DNA of 64,000 nucleotides from contig CAYJMF010000004.1 in NCBI GenBank assembly GCA_964370855.1, forward strand, positions 1 to 64,000. Reading direction: 5' to 3'. The DNA is from JAKLKS01 sp964370855 (lineage in GTDB: Bacteria; Planctomycetota; JAJSAM01; JAKLKS01). The notes below the pieces were generated by a model. The model ran no database searches. It was not told where the DNA came from and saw only the letters and a program-made list of their open reading frames with translations. Positions within the stretch are counted from its first letter, which is position 1; every line of letters starts with the position of its first letter. Position numbers and translations under genes: made by a program. This document shows, in pieces, positions 1-8,599 of this stretch.

Positions 1-203
1 CCCCCCCCCCTCCCCCCCCCCCCCCCGCGCGCGAGCCGCGCGCCGATAGGCGCGCAAAGGCAGGGAGAACCCACACGATCCAGCGAGGTGCCGCACCGGT
101 GCACGGACGACAAATTGGTGCCTGACACCGTTTTGCTGCTGTACCATTTTCTCCTCCTGCGGCCGGGCTTGACGCCGGTCAAGATCCCTTTCGAGGTTCC
201 CCC
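1..203. other. left-edge non-coding region with C homopolymer
   Basis: The window opens with a run of cytosines broken by one T (1-26), then GC-rich sequence with no convincing gene before the oxidase gene at 204. The only structured element I see is the short REP-like palindrome at 112-134. The C run may be a sequencing or assembly edge. Oxidase subunits I and II, if present, would lie further left. Confidence 0.4.
112..134. repeat. REP-like short palindrome
   Basis: The core GGTGCCTGACACC (117-129) is an imperfect inverted repeat flanked by A/T-rich tips (AAATT and GTTTT). Sequences of this form recur as small intergenic repeats in many bacterial genomes. Only one copy is visible in this window, so its repetitive nature here is inferred. 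Confidence 0.4.
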
Positions 204-821
204 ATGGACGCTGCTGCGCACATCCTCCCCCACGAGGACCGCCACCCCTTCGGGGGGGTGGACAAGAAGAAGCTCGCCATGTGGCTCTTCCTCGGCTCCG
301 ACGCCATGGGCTTCACGGGGCTCCTCGGCGCCTACGCGGTGCTGCGTCTGTCGGCGGGCGCCGGCTGGGTGCCCATGGATCCCGCGACCAACGAAGCCCA
401 CAAGCTCCCCCAGATCCTCACGGGCATCAACACCTTCCTCCTCATCTGCTCCTCCGTGACGATGGTGCTGGCCCTGAAGAACCTCCGCGCCGGGAACATG
501 GGGCGGTTCAAGGGGTTCCTCTTCGCCACGATGATGGGCGGGGTCGGCTTCCTCTCCATCCAGGCCTTCGAGTGGACCCACATGATCCACTCCGGCGTCA
601 CCGCGCCGTCCAGCCTCTTCGGGGCGACCTTCTACATGCTCACGGGGTACCACGGCTTCCACGTGCTGGGCGGCGTGGTCCTGCTCGCCTGGGCATCGCT
701 CCGCGCCCGCAAGGGCATCTACACCCAGCAGAACTTCGTCGGGATCGAGGTCGTGGGCCTGTACTGGCACTTCGTGGACCTCGTCTGGATCCTGCTCTTC
801 ACCCTGATCTACCTGCTCTAG
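204..821 (+). CDS. ctaE: cytochrome c oxidase subunit III
   Basis: This 205-residue polytopic membrane protein is subunit III of a heme-copper oxygen reductase of the aa3/caa3 type, which stabilises the catalytic subunit I in the cytoplasmic membrane. The N-terminal part shows the family's WLFLGSDAMGF-like first helix. Later come the conserved TGYHGFHVLGG helix and the final HFVDLVWILLF helix, giving about five membrane segments. It lies 10 bases upstream of the subunit IV gene, so the two form an operon. Subunits I and II are not in the window. Their absence upstream within 200 bases means they are encoded further left or elsewhere. Confidence 0.92.
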   Translation: MDAAAHILPHEDRHPFGGVDKKKLAMWLFLGSDAMGFTGLLGAYAVLRLSAGAGWVPMDPATNEAHKLPQILTGINTFLLICSSVTMVLALKNLRAGNMGRFKGFLFATMMGGVGFLSIQAFEWTHMIHSGVTAPSSLFGATFYMLTGYHGFHVLGGVVLLAWASLRARKGIYTQQNFVGIEVVGLYWHFVDLVWILLFTLIYLL

Positions 822-831
822 GGAGACCGCC

Positions 832-1146
832 ATGACCGAAGCCCACGCCCATGTCCACGCCGGGGAGCACGATCACCCCGAGGTCAACTACATGGCGAAG
901 TTCTGGTGGCTCGTCGGCCTGACCATCGCCGAGGTGGCCGTCGCGTGGAAGGTCCCCGGGGGCTTCAAGCTCGCCGGCCTCGCCTTCTTCGCCTGCTGGA
1001 AGGCGGCCATCGTGATGCAGTACTTCATGCACCTCAAGCACGAGAACATGGCGATGAAGCTCGTCGTCGCCTTCCCCGCGGCCCTCATCGCCGTCCTCGT
1101 GACGCTCTTCCTGATGGACGGCTACTTCCTGCCCCGCGGGTTCTAG
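832..1146 (+). CDS. cytochrome c oxidase subunit IV (bacterial type)
   Basis: This 104-residue protein has a short His-rich N-terminus (HAHVHAGEHDHPEVNY) and three hydrophobic segments. The central segment includes MQYFMHLKHENM, typical of bacterial caa3/COX4-type subunit IV (CtaF/CyoD-like). It is thought to assist assembly of the oxidase and has no catalytic residues. It follows the subunit III gene by 10 bases with a GGGAGACC ribosome-binding region. Only 3 bases separate its stop from the end of the convergent coiled-coil gene. Confidence 0.88.
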   Translation: MTEAHAHVHAGEHDHPEVNYMAKFWWLVGLTIAEVAVAWKVPGGFKLAGLAFFACWKAAIVMQYFMHLKHENMAMKLVVAFPAALIAVLVTLFLMDGYFLPRGF

Positions 1147-1149
1147 GGG

Positions 1150-1986
1150 CTACTTCCCGCCGCCCTCGCCGCCGCCGACCCCGACGTCGATGGTCGCGGC
1201 GGAGACGAAACTCACACCGCCGCCCCCTCCCATGGCCTGCTCGTAGCCCTCCTCGCGCCAGGTCTTCGCCTGCTCGGCGTTGAGGGTCTTCCCGACGCGC
1301 TCGTCGTACTTCCGGCGGGCCTCCCGCACCTTCTCCAGGTCGGGCATGGCGATGGTGACGGCCGTGGACCCGTTCCCGCCGGCGTCGGAGGACTCCGCCG
1401 TGGACACCGACATTGCGCCCTTCATGGCCTCGGCCCTCTCCTTGACGGCGGCCTTGAGCTCCTCCTCCTGGTAGGAGGTGAGCCCCAGGGCGTCGCGGGC
1501 CTTCCCCCAGCGCTCCTCCTCGGGAAGGCCGCGCAGCTCCGCGGCCTTGCGGAACCGCTCCGGCAGGGCGAAGGCCATGGGGGCGAGGGCGGCCGCCTCG
1601 CCGGAGGTCTGGAACCCCTCCCCGCGGGGTCCCCCGAACCGGATCATCCCGGGGGGCGCCTGCAGCCCGCCGCCGGCCTCCAGGGAGGCGATCTTCTCGC
1701 GCAGGGCGGCGGAGCCCTTCGTCTCCTCCGCCAGGGCGGTCCGGAGGCGGGCCGTCTCCTCCGAGTTCACGGTGAGGTTGCCCTCGAGGGCGCCGATCCG
1801 GTTCCGGAGGTCGTCGAGATCCCGGGAGGGGGACGGGGAGGCGTCCGCCGCGGGGCCCCGGCCCGGCGCGGGCCCGACGGCCCCCGCCTCGGGTCCGGCG
1901 GCGCCGGACCCCGCGAGGAGGGCCCCGACGACCCCGCCCACGATCCCTGAGGCGGTGAACGCGAAGACCAGCATCCCGGTGCGCAT
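1150..1986 (-). CDS. membrane-anchored coiled-coil protein, function unknown
   Basis: I do not recognise a family for this 278-residue protein. Residues 1-25 form one hydrophobic segment (signal anchor or uncleaved signal peptide). A Pro/Ala/Gly-rich linker follows, then a short coiled coil (about 55-105, with heptad-like LDDLRNRIGALEGNL). The charged helical C-terminal half includes YQEEELKAAVKERAEAMK and a segment near 220-250, and the protein ends in a Gly-rich tail. The start is supported by GGGGAGG seven bases upstream. It is probably an envelope or periplasm-facing protein. Somewhat similar helical proteins occur as Spy-like or zinc-resistance-associated proteins, but that is only a loose resemblance. 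Confidence 0.7.
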   Translation of the reverse strand: MRTGMLVFAFTASGIVGGVVGALLAGSGAAGPEAGAVGPAPGRGPAADASPSPSRDLDDLRNRIGALEGNLTVNSEETARLRTALAEETKGSAALREKIASLEAGGGLQAPPGMIRFGGPRGEGFQTSGEAAALAPMAFALPERFRKAAELRGLPEEERWGKARDALGLTSYQEEELKAAVKERAEAMKGAMSVSTAESSDAGGNGSTAVTIAMPDLEKVREARRKYDERVGKTLNAEQAKTWREEGYEQAMGGGGGVSFVSAATIDVGVGGGEGGGK

Positions 1987-2134
1987 GGTGGACCTCCCCT
2001 GGATTCGAACCCGTACCTGTCCTTGATACGCTTGTGACCGGTCGATTCCCGCCTCGAAAACGACCCGCGCGCCCGGGGCCCCCTCCGCCTATCATGACCC
2101 CCAGCGACCGGGCGATGCCCCGGGAGGAGGAACC

Positions 2135-2650
2135 ATGATCCGCAAGTGCGCCGCCGCCGCCGCCGCCCTGCTCGCCCTGGCTTTCCTGCTCCCCGCCTGC
2201 GGGGGCGTCGACCCCAAGGTCGAGGAGCCGATCATCCGCCAGTTCGTCCGCGACCTGGCCCGGGCCCTCATCCAGAACGAGAAGGACAAGGTCTCCGCCT
2301 TCATCCTCCCCATGGCGGGCCAGTCGGGCAATCCCATCGGCGCACAGCAGTGGGACACCCCCGAGGGACGCGAGGAGATCCGCGAAGGCAACCGGCGCCA
2401 GCTCCGCAAGCTCCTCGTCGATGCGGGCATCATGACCGAGGAGCAGTTGAAGACCGGCATGGTGGACGAGGCCGGCGTCGAGAGGCTCGACAAGGCCATC
2501 CGGCTCTTCATCGACGGGAAGAACGCCCGCGGCATCTTCGAGATCGCCGCCGGCCCGCGCCGCATGGCCGAGGACGTCACCTTCCTCTTCGCCAAGACCG
2601 ACAACGGCTGGCGCCTCGCCGACTTCTACCGCGACATGAAGCGGAGGTAG
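2135..2650 (+). CDS. putative lipoprotein
   Basis: This 171-residue protein has a classic lipoprotein signal: two basic residues, a long Ala/Leu hydrophobic core, then LLPAC with the lipobox cysteine near residue 22. The mature part is helical and charged (EEPIIRQFVRDLARALIQNEKDKV) and ends in a strand-rich segment (MAEDVTFLFAKTDNGWRLADFYRDMKRR), reminiscent of NTF2-like or SnoaL-type folds that scan as 'unknown lipoprotein'. A GGAGGAGG ribosome-binding site precedes the ATG. The stop lies two bases before the long hairpin repeat at 2653, which may act as its terminator. Confidence 0.8.
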   Translation: MIRKCAAAAAALLALAFLLPACGGVDPKVEEPIIRQFVRDLARALIQNEKDKVSAFILPMAGQSGNPIGAQQWDTPEGREEIREGNRRQLRKLLVDAGIMTEEQLKTGMVDEAGVERLDKAIRLFIDGKNARGIFEIAAGPRRMAEDVTFLFAKTDNGWRLADFYRDMKRR

Positions 2651-2652
2651 CG

Positions 2653-2769
2653 CGGCGAGAGGCGGGGACGTTCTCAAGTTATAAAGTTATTCCGCGATCG
2701 ACCCCTCCGACCTCATGGAGGGGGTCGTGGAATAACTTTATAACTTGAGAACGTCCCCGCCTCTCGCCG
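2653..2769. repeat. long hairpin repeat, copy 1
   Basis: Two perfect 41-base arms (2653-2693 and 2729-2769) flank a centre that is itself an imperfect stem (CGACCCCTCC against GGAGGGGGTCG). The arms are strikingly A/T-rich in the middle (AAGTTATAAAGTTATT) for this genome and begin with AGGCGGGGACGTTC. The right arm supplies the last ten codons and the stop of the sigma-factor gene. The tip sequence recurs in copy 2 at 8578-8671, with a different inner stem. It is likely a mobile or mobilised palindromic element that doubles as a bidirectional terminator. Confidence 0.85.
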
Positions 2770-3541
2770 TTGCGCATGCCTTCATCGCGAGGTCCATGGT
2801 CGCGAAGACGGAGCGGCAGCGTTCGCACACGACCTCGTCGCCGAGGGGGAACGGTTCGCCCCGGTCCAGGGCCTCCTGCTTGGCCGCGAGGAGGTCGAGG
2901 CAGACGCGCCGGGAGTAGGCCGCCGGTGGACCGTCCCGGCGGGGGAGCCCCTCGACGACGGCCTTCCGGAGCTTGAGGCGGGCCCGGTGGAGCCGCGTCT
3001 TGACCGTGGCCTCCCGCAGCCCCAGCACCCTGGCGGTCTCGGCGATGGAGAGCCCCTGGAGGTCCTTCAGCACCAGGGGGAGGCGGAAGGACGGGGGGAG
3101 TTCCACGATGGCCTCCTCCACCCGGATCCGCGCCTCGTCGAGGGCGGCCCGCCCCGCGGGGTCGTCCTCCCCGCCCCCGGGCAGATCCGGAATCCCGGCC
3201 TCGCCGAAGGGGAGGAGGTCCTCGAGGGAGGCCATCCCCGCGGGCTCCCCCGCGCGGCGCCGGTGGAACCGGCGGCAGACGCGGGACGCGATGGAGTAGA
3301 GCCAGGTCGCCGGGGACGAGCGCCCCTCGAAGCGGCTCCAGCCCCGCCACGCCCGCAGGAAGGTCTCCTGCACGAGGTCCTCGGCCCGGTGGGCGTCCCG
3401 GCAGAGGCGGAGGCCGAGGGCGTGCATCCGCCCCCCGTGCTCCTCCATGAGCCGGGGGATGGCCACCTCCGCGGGCAGGTCCCACTCCCCGCGGGGGCCC
3501 GGTTCGGCCGCTCCAACCCGCTTCGCCGCCATGGGTTGCAT
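2738..3541 (-). CDS. ECF sigma factor with Cys-rich C-terminal extension
   Basis: This 267-residue RNA polymerase sigma factor of the extracytoplasmic-function class has region 2 near residues 30-100 (AEDLVQETFLRAWRGWSRFEG, then WLYSIASRVCRRFHRRR). Region 4 follows (LPLVLKDLQGLSIAETARVLGL, ATVKTRLHRARLKLRKAV). After region 4 about 60 residues carry several cysteines (RRVCLDLL, VVCERCRSVF, KAC), resembling a zf-HC2-type zinc-binding segment, so the protein may sense redox or metals itself. I chose the ATG at 3541 because GGAG lies four bases upstream. The last ten residues are encoded by the hairpin repeat, so the native C-terminus has probably been altered. No separate anti-sigma gene is adjacent. 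Confidence 0.85.
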   Translation of the reverse strand: MQPMAAKRVGAAEPGPRGEWDLPAEVAIPRLMEEHGGRMHALGLRLCRDAHRAEDLVQETFLRAWRGWSRFEGRSSPATWLYSIASRVCRRFHRRRAGEPAGMASLEDLLPFGEAGIPDLPGGGEDDPAGRAALDEARIRVEEAIVELPPSFRLPLVLKDLQGLSIAETARVLGLREATVKTRLHRARLKLRKAVVEGLPRRDGPPAAYSRRVCLDLLAAKQEALDRGEPFPLGDEVVCERCRSVFATMDLAMKACATARGGDVLKL

Positions 3542-3562
3542 CCTACTCCACCGGATCCTCCC

Positions 3563-3589
3563 GGTTTCCGGGAACCTTTCCCGGAAACC
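3563..3589. promoter_or_regulatory. inverted repeat between divergent genes
   Basis: GGTTTCCGGGA (3563-3573) and its exact complement TCCCGGAAACC (3579-3589) are separated by five bases. The repeat lies in the roughly 170-base gap between the sigma-factor gene (minus) and the DUF302 gene (plus). It contains GGAACC/GGAAA cores reminiscent of ECF -35 elements. It may be an operator or an autoregulated promoter, but no clear -10 partner was identified. Confidence 0.4.
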
Positions 3590-3711
3590 CGGCACCAAGG
3601 ATCGGCGTGACTCCCGATGACCATGGGCATGTCGCCCCATGGCGGAAACGGTCGCCGGATGGGACAAGAAGGGATCGCGACGGGCGATCCGGGAAGACCA
3701 AGGAGATCCAC

Positions 3712-4131
3712 ATGTACGCGTTCACGGTGAAGTTCCGGGGCTCCTTCGACGATGCCGTCGCGAGGACCACGGAGGAACTGAAGCGCGAGGGCTTCGGCGT
3801 CCTCACGGACATCGACGTCCAGGCCACGATGAAGAAGAAGCTCGGCGTGGAGGGGCGGCGGTACCGCATCCTCGGCGCCTGCAACCCGAAGGCGGCCCAC
3901 GCCGCCCTCGAGGCGGAGCCCGATGTCGGCGTGCTGATGCCCTGCTCCGTCGTCGTGCGCGAGGAGAAGGACGGCGGGGTCTCCGTCGTCTTCACCGACG
4001 TCCGCGCGCTGTTCTCCCTCGTTGGCCGGCCCGACGTCGCCCCCCTCGCGGCGCAGGTGGACGCGGGGCTGCGGCGCGCGGCGGCGGCCCTCGAGGTCCC
4101 GGCGGCGGACTGCGGCGGGGGAGGGGGCTGA
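3712..4131 (+). CDS. DUF302 family protein
   Basis: This 139-residue cytoplasmic protein of the DUF302 family shows the N-terminal strand-helix pattern FDDAVARTTEELKREGFGVLTDIDVQATMKKKLG and the central motif YRILGACNPKAAHAAL. A hydrophobic strand follows (VGVLMPCSVVVREE), with the conserved Cys residues of the family. DUF302 proteins are small ligand-binding-like folds of unknown function, often beside redox, metal or sulfur genes. AAGGAG six bases before the ATG fixes the start. The last residues are Gly-rich. It is followed after 76 bases by the RND adaptor gene on the same strand. Confidence 0.85.
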   Translation: MYAFTVKFRGSFDDAVARTTEELKREGFGVLTDIDVQATMKKKLGVEGRRYRILGACNPKAAHAALEAEPDVGVLMPCSVVVREEKDGGVSVVFTDVRALFSLVGRPDVAPLAAQVDAGLRRAAAALEVPAADCGGGGG

Positions 4132-4207
4132 GCGCCGCCCCCGGGCCGGTCCGGGCCCGGGCACCGCATCGTCCGCACCTGGTAGGAAGGGAAGGGACGG
4201 GATCGCC

Positions 4208-5353
4208 ATGACATCGCTCCGCCGAAAGCTCCTCGAGGCCGCCGCCTTCGCGGTCTTCCTCCTGGCCACCATCCTCTGGGCCGCCGGCGCCTTCCGCACG
4301 GGTCTCGTGGAGCCTGGAAAGGCGGCCCCCGCGGAGACCCTCCCCGCCCCCGGCGCGACGGCGACGGCGGAGCGGGTCCGCGTCCCCCTCGGGGAGGAGG
4401 CCGTCGGCACCGTCCGCTCCCGCACCCGCGTCGCCGTGGCGGCCCAGGTCATGGCCCGCATCCTCGAGGTGCGCGCCGACGTCGGCACCGCCGTGGCGAA
4501 GGGGGACCCGCTCCTCGTCCTCGACGACCGGGAGGCCCGCTCCCGCCTCGCCCGCTCCCGGGACGCCGTCACCGCCGCCGAGGCCTCCCGCACCCAGGCG
4601 GAGCACGCCCGCTCCCGCGCCTCCGCCCGCCGGGACCAGGCCCGCTCCGCCTACCAGCGCGCCGTCGCGCTCCTCTCCACGGGGACCGCCACGACGGCGG
4701 AGAAGGAGGCCGCGGAATCGGAGAGCCTCCAGGCCGAGTCCGCCGTCGCCGAGGCCGCCGCCTCCGTGGCCCTTGCGGAGGCGCAGATCGAGCAGGCCCG
4801 CGCCTCCGTCGAGGAGGCGACCATCTCCCTCGGCTACTCCCGCGTGGCGTCCCCCATCGACGGCGTCGTCGTCGAGCGGGCCGCGGAGCCCGGCGACCTC
4901 GCCGTGCCCGGGACCCCGGTGCTCGTCCTCCTCGATCCCCGCGCGCTGCGGCTCGAGGCCGAGGTGCGCGAGGGCCTCGTCGGCCTCCTCGTCCCCGGCG
5001 CCCGGCTTCCCGTCGTCCTCCCCGGGGCGGGCCTCACCGTGGAGGGGACCGTCGCCGAGATCGTCCCCGCCGCCGATCCCGGGACCCGCGCCTTCGAGGT
5101 GCGCGTCCACTTCGACGCCCCCCCTGGCGTCTACCCCGGGATGTTCGGCCGCCTGCGCTTCCCCGCGGGGGAGCGGGAGGTGGTCCGCGTCCCCGCCTCG
5201 GCCGTCGTCCACGTCGGCCAGCTCCGCACCGTCGTCGCGAGGGAGGAGGCGGGCTGGGTCCGCCGCCTCGTCACCACGGGGGCCGACCTCGGCGGCGGGT
5301 TCGTCGAGGTCCTCTCGGGGCTCTCCGGCGGCGAGACCGTGGGGGTCCGGTAG
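4208..5353 (+). CDS. RND efflux periplasmic adaptor (HlyD/MFP family)
   Basis: This 381-residue membrane-fusion protein would bridge the RND pump encoded next to it and an outer-membrane channel. An N-terminal hydrophobic anchor lies at about 8-30. It is followed by a lipoyl/barrel-sandwich half (VMARILEVRADVGTAVAKGDPL), a long Ala/Arg/Glu-rich alpha-hairpin (about 100-205), the second half motif GYSRVASPIDGVVVERAAEPGD, and C-terminal beta-barrel and membrane-proximal domains. It ends 6 bases before the pump gene. No outer-membrane factor is encoded nearby. The ATG is preceded by a purine-rich GGGAAGGGACGGG stretch. Confidence 0.88.
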   Translation: MTSLRRKLLEAAAFAVFLLATILWAAGAFRTGLVEPGKAAPAETLPAPGATATAERVRVPLGEEAVGTVRSRTRVAVAAQVMARILEVRADVGTAVAKGDPLLVLDDREARSRLARSRDAVTAAEASRTQAEHARSRASARRDQARSAYQRAVALLSTGTATTAEKEAAESESLQAESAVAEAAASVALAEAQIEQARASVEEATISLGYSRVASPIDGVVVERAAEPGDLAVPGTPVLVLLDPRALRLEAEVREGLVGLLVPGARLPVVLPGAGLTVEGTVAEIVPAADPGTRAFEVRVHFDAPPGVYPGMFGRLRFPAGEREVVRVPASAVVHVGQLRTVVAREEAGWVRRLVTTGADLGGGFVEVLSGLSGGETVGVR

Positions 5354-5359
5354 GCAGCC

Positions 5360-8300
5360 ATGGAAGGGACCGCCCCCCCGCCCGCACCCGCGGACGAGCA
5401 CCTCATCTCCCGCGTGGTCCGCGTCTTCCTGACGGGACCCCTCTCCCCGGTGCTCCTCATCCTCTCGCTGCTCGCCGCCGCCGCCGCCGTGCTCTTCACC
5501 CCGCGGGAGGAGGAGCCCCAGATCGTCGTCCCCATGGCCGACGTCTTCGTCTCCTTCCCCGGCGCCTCCGCCGAGGAGGTGGAGCGGCTCGTGACGACCC
5601 CCCTGGAGCGCCTGCTGTGGCAGGTGGAGGGGGTGGAGCACGTCTACTCCATCTCGCGGCGCGACGGTGCCATGGTGACGGTGCGCTTCCTCGTCGGGGA
5701 GGACCGGGAGCGCGCCCTCATCCGGCTCCACTCCCGCATCGAGGGGAACCGCGACCTGGCCCCCCCCGGCGTCACGGGCTGGGTGGTGCGCCCCGTGGAG
5801 ATCGACGACGTCCCGACGGTGACCCTCACGCTCTGGTCCCGCACCCGCGACGAGGGGGAGCTCCGCCGCGTCGCCGAGGAGATGAAGGCCCGCCTCGGCG
5901 CCGTCGAGGACCTCTCCCGGACGGAGATCCTCGGCGGCCTCCCCCGGGAGGTGCGCGTCGAGATCGACCCCGAGGCCCTCGCCGCCCGCGGGCTCTCCCC
6001 CCTGGAGGTCCTCGGCGCGCTGCGCGCCGCCGACGCGTCGCTGCCGGCCGGGGCCTTCGACCGGGGGGACCGCCGCATCGCCGTCGCGGCGGGCCCCTTC
6101 GTGGGCGGACGCCGGGACGTGGAGCGGCTCGTGGTGGGGGCCCACGACGGCTCCCCGGTCTACCTCCGCGACGTCGCCCGCGTCGTGGACGGCCCCGCGG
6201 AGCCGGGCTCCGTCACGCGCATCCGCTTCGGCCCCGCCGGCGCCGCCGCGGCCGGCGCGAAGCCGGGGGAGCCCTTCCCCGCGGTGACGCTGGCCCTCTC
6301 GAAGAAGAAGGGGACCAACGCGGTGGCCGTGTCGGAGGCGGTGCTCGAGCGGGCCGAGGCGCTCCGCGCGGAGGTGCTCCCGCCGGACGTGCACCTGCTC
6401 GTCACCCGCGACTACGGCGCCACCGCGGATCACAAGGTGAACGAGCTGATGGGCCACCTGGTGATGGCCATCCTCACCCTCGTCGCCCTCATCGCCTGGT
6501 CCCTCGGCTGGCGGCAGGGGCTCGTGGTGGCGGCGGCGGTCCCCATCACCTTCGCCTTCACCCTCCTCCTCAACCTGCTGGTCGGCTACTCCGTGAACCG
6601 GGTGACGCTGTTCGCCCTCGTCCTCGTCCTCGGCCTCGTCGCCGACGACCCCATCGTGGACGTGGAGAACATCCACCGCCACTTCGCGAAGAAGACCCGC
6701 TCGATCCTCGACACCGTGGTCTTCGCGGTGAACGAGGTGCGGCCGCCGGTCATCGTGGCGACGCTGGCGGTCATCCTCTCCTTCCTCCCCATGCTCTTCA
6801 TCACCGGGATGATGGGGCCCTACATGCGGCCCATGGCCTTCAACGTCCCCGTGGCCATGGCCATGAGCCTGCTGGTCGCCTTCACCATCACGCCCTGGAT
6901 GTCCCTCCACCTCCTCCGTTCGCAGTTCGGCCACGGGGTCGAGGAGGAGCAGCAGGCGGGGATGCGCGCCCACCGGAGGCTCGTCGCCTTCTTCCTCGAC
7001 CGGGCCTCGGCGCGGTGGGCCCTGGCCGGGGCGCTTCTCCTCTCCATGGCCGGGGCCGGCCTCCTCACCCTCGGGGGCGGGGTGCCCCTCAAGATGCTCC
7101 CCTACGACAACAAGAGCGAGTTCCAGGTCCTCCTCGACATGCCCGAGGGGACGACCCTCGAGGCGACCGCCGCCGCCGTGGACGCGCTCGAGCGGGAGCT
7201 CGCCCGCGTGCCCGAGGTGACGGACACGGAGGCCTACGTCGGGACGCCGGGCCCCATGGACTTCAACGGCCTCGTGCGCCGCTACAACCACCGGGCGGCG
7301 CCCCACCTCGCCGAGATCCGCGTGAACCTCGTCCCCCGCGAGGACCGCACCCAGCAGAGCCACGCCCTGACGCTGCGCCTGCGGAAGGACCTCGAGGCGG
7401 CGGCGGCCAGCCACGGCGGCTCCCTGAAGCTCGTGGAGGTCCCCCCGGGCCCGCCGGTGCTCGCGACCCTCGTGGGCGAGGTGCGGGGTCCCCCCTCGGC
7501 GGACCACGCCGGGCTCGTCGCCGCCGCCCGCGAGGTCGCGCGCCGCCTCGCCCTCGAGGAGGGGGTGGTGGACGTGGACGTCATGGCCGAGGACGCCCAC
7601 CCCCGCCTCGACTTCGTCCTCGACAAGGAGAAGGCGGCGCTCCACGGGGTCTCCACGGAGGACGTGACCCGCACGCTCCGCCTCGCCCTCTCCGGCGCCG
7701 ACGCGGCCACGGTCCACGAGCCCGGGGAGCGGGAGTCCCTGCGCCTCCGCCTCGTGCTCGACCGCGCGCGCCGGAGCGGGGCCGCGGAGCTCTCGCGCCT
7801 CTCCGTCAAGGCGGGGGCGGGGACCCTGGTGCCGCTCGCCGAGCTCGGCTCCTTCGCCGAGGTGGTCGAGGACCAGCCGATCTTCCACAAGGATCTCGAG
7901 CGCACGGTCTTCGTGCTCGGCGAGGTGGCGGGCCGCCCGCCCGCGGAGGCGGTCTTCGCGATGCAGGACTCCCTCGGGCGGGAGCCGCTCCCCGGAGGCG
8001 CCTCGGTCCGCTGGGACGGCGAGGGGGAGTGGAAGGTGACCGTGGACGTCTTCCGCGACCTCGGCCTCGCCTTCGCGGGCGCCCTGGTGATGATCTACGT
8101 GCTCCTCGTGGCCTCCACGGGCTCCTTCCTGCTGCCGCTGGTCATCATGGTGGCCATCCCCCTCGGTGCCATCGCGGTGATGCCGGGGTTCAAGCTCCTC
8201 AACCTCCTCGCCGCGGGGAGCGTGGGTGGGTACGAGGACCCGGTCTGGTTCACGGCCACGAGCATGATCGGGCTCATCGCGCTGTCCGGCATCGTCGTGC

Positions 8301-8599
8301 GCAACTCCATCCTGCTCATCGACTTCATCGAGGAGCGGACGAAGGAGGGGATGGCGCTGCGGGAGGCGGTCCTCGACTCCGGCGCCATGCGGGCGCGGCC
8401 CATCGTGCTGACGGCGGGAGCCGTGCTCCTCGGCGCGTGGCCCATCACCCTGGATCCCATCTTCAGCGGGCTCGCGTGGGCGCTCATCTTCGGGGTGCTG
8501 GCGTCGACCCTGTTCTCGCTCCTCGTGGTGCCGGTGGCGTACTACGGGCTGAAGAGGCGGGGAGAGGCGCGAAAGGCGGGGACGTTCCTTACTAACTAA
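5360..8599 (+). CDS. RND efflux transporter permease
   Basis: This 1079-residue inner-membrane proton-driven efflux pump is the size of AcrB-type permeases. TM1 lies at about residues 30-50, followed by the PREEEPQIVVPMADV and FPGASAEEVERLVTTPLE porter signature. TM4 carries the proton-relay pair in LVADDPIVDVENI. A second large periplasmic loop follows, and the C-terminal TM block contains LIALSGIVVRNSILLIDFIEE. The EEEPQI variant marks a subgroup distinct from classical AcrB, and the substrate cannot be inferred. The final codons and the stop (AGTFLTN, TAA at 8597) are supplied by the left arm of hairpin repeat copy 2, so the original 3' end was probably altered. Confidence 0.92.
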   Translation: MEGTAPPPAPADEHLISRVVRVFLTGPLSPVLLILSLLAAAAAVLFTPREEEPQIVVPMADVFVSFPGASAEEVERLVTTPLERLLWQVEGVEHVYSISRRDGAMVTVRFLVGEDRERALIRLHSRIEGNRDLAPPGVTGWVVRPVEIDDVPTVTLTLWSRTRDEGELRRVAEEMKARLGAVEDLSRTEILGGLPREVRVEIDPEALAARGLSPLEVLGALRAADASLPAGAFDRGDRRIAVAAGPFVGGRRDVERLVVGAHDGSPVYLRDVARVVDGPAEPGSVTRIRFGPAGAAAAGAKPGEPFPAVTLALSKKKGTNAVAVSEAVLERAEALRAEVLPPDVHLLVTRDYGATADHKVNELMGHLVMAILTLVALIAWSLGWRQGLVVAAAVPITFAFTLLLNLLVGYSVNRVTLFALVLVLGLVADDPIVDVENIHRHFAKKTRSILDTVVFAVNEVRPPVIVATLAVILSFLPMLFITGMMGPYMRPMAFNVPVAMAMSLLVAFTITPWMSLHLLRSQFGHGVEEEQQAGMRAHRRLVAFFLDRASARWALAGALLLSMAGAGLLTLGGGVPLKMLPYDNKSEFQVLLDMPEGTTLEATAAAVDALERELARVPEVTDTEAYVGTPGPMDFNGLVRRYNHRAAPHLAEIRVNLVPREDRTQQSHALTLRLRKDLEAAAASHGGSLKLVEVPPGPPVLATLVGEVRGPPSADHAGLVAAAREVARRLALEEGVVDVDVMAEDAHPRLDFVLDKEKAALHGVSTEDVTRTLRLALSGADAATVHEPGERESLRLRLVLDRARRSGAAELSRLSVKAGAGTLVPLAELGSFAEVVEDQPIFHKDLERTVFVLGEVAGRPPAEAVFAMQDSLGREPLPGGASVRWDGEGEWKVTVDVFRDLGLAFAGALVMIYVLLVASTGSFLLPLVIMVAIPLGAIAVMPGFKLLNLLAAGSVGGYEDPVWFTATSMIGLIALSGIVVRNSILLIDFIEERTKEGMALREAVLDSGAMRARPIVLTAGAVLLGAWPITLDPIFSGLAWALIFGVLASTLFSLLVVPVAYYGLKRRGEARKAGTFLTN

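Noticed and set aside
3992..7888. A 1298-codon open frame on the minus strand opposite the RND genes
   Set aside because: It is an antisense shadow of high-GC coding sequence. The plus strand holds convincing HlyD and RND motifs, and the minus-strand protein is low-complexity Arg/Gly/His/Glu sequence with no domain.
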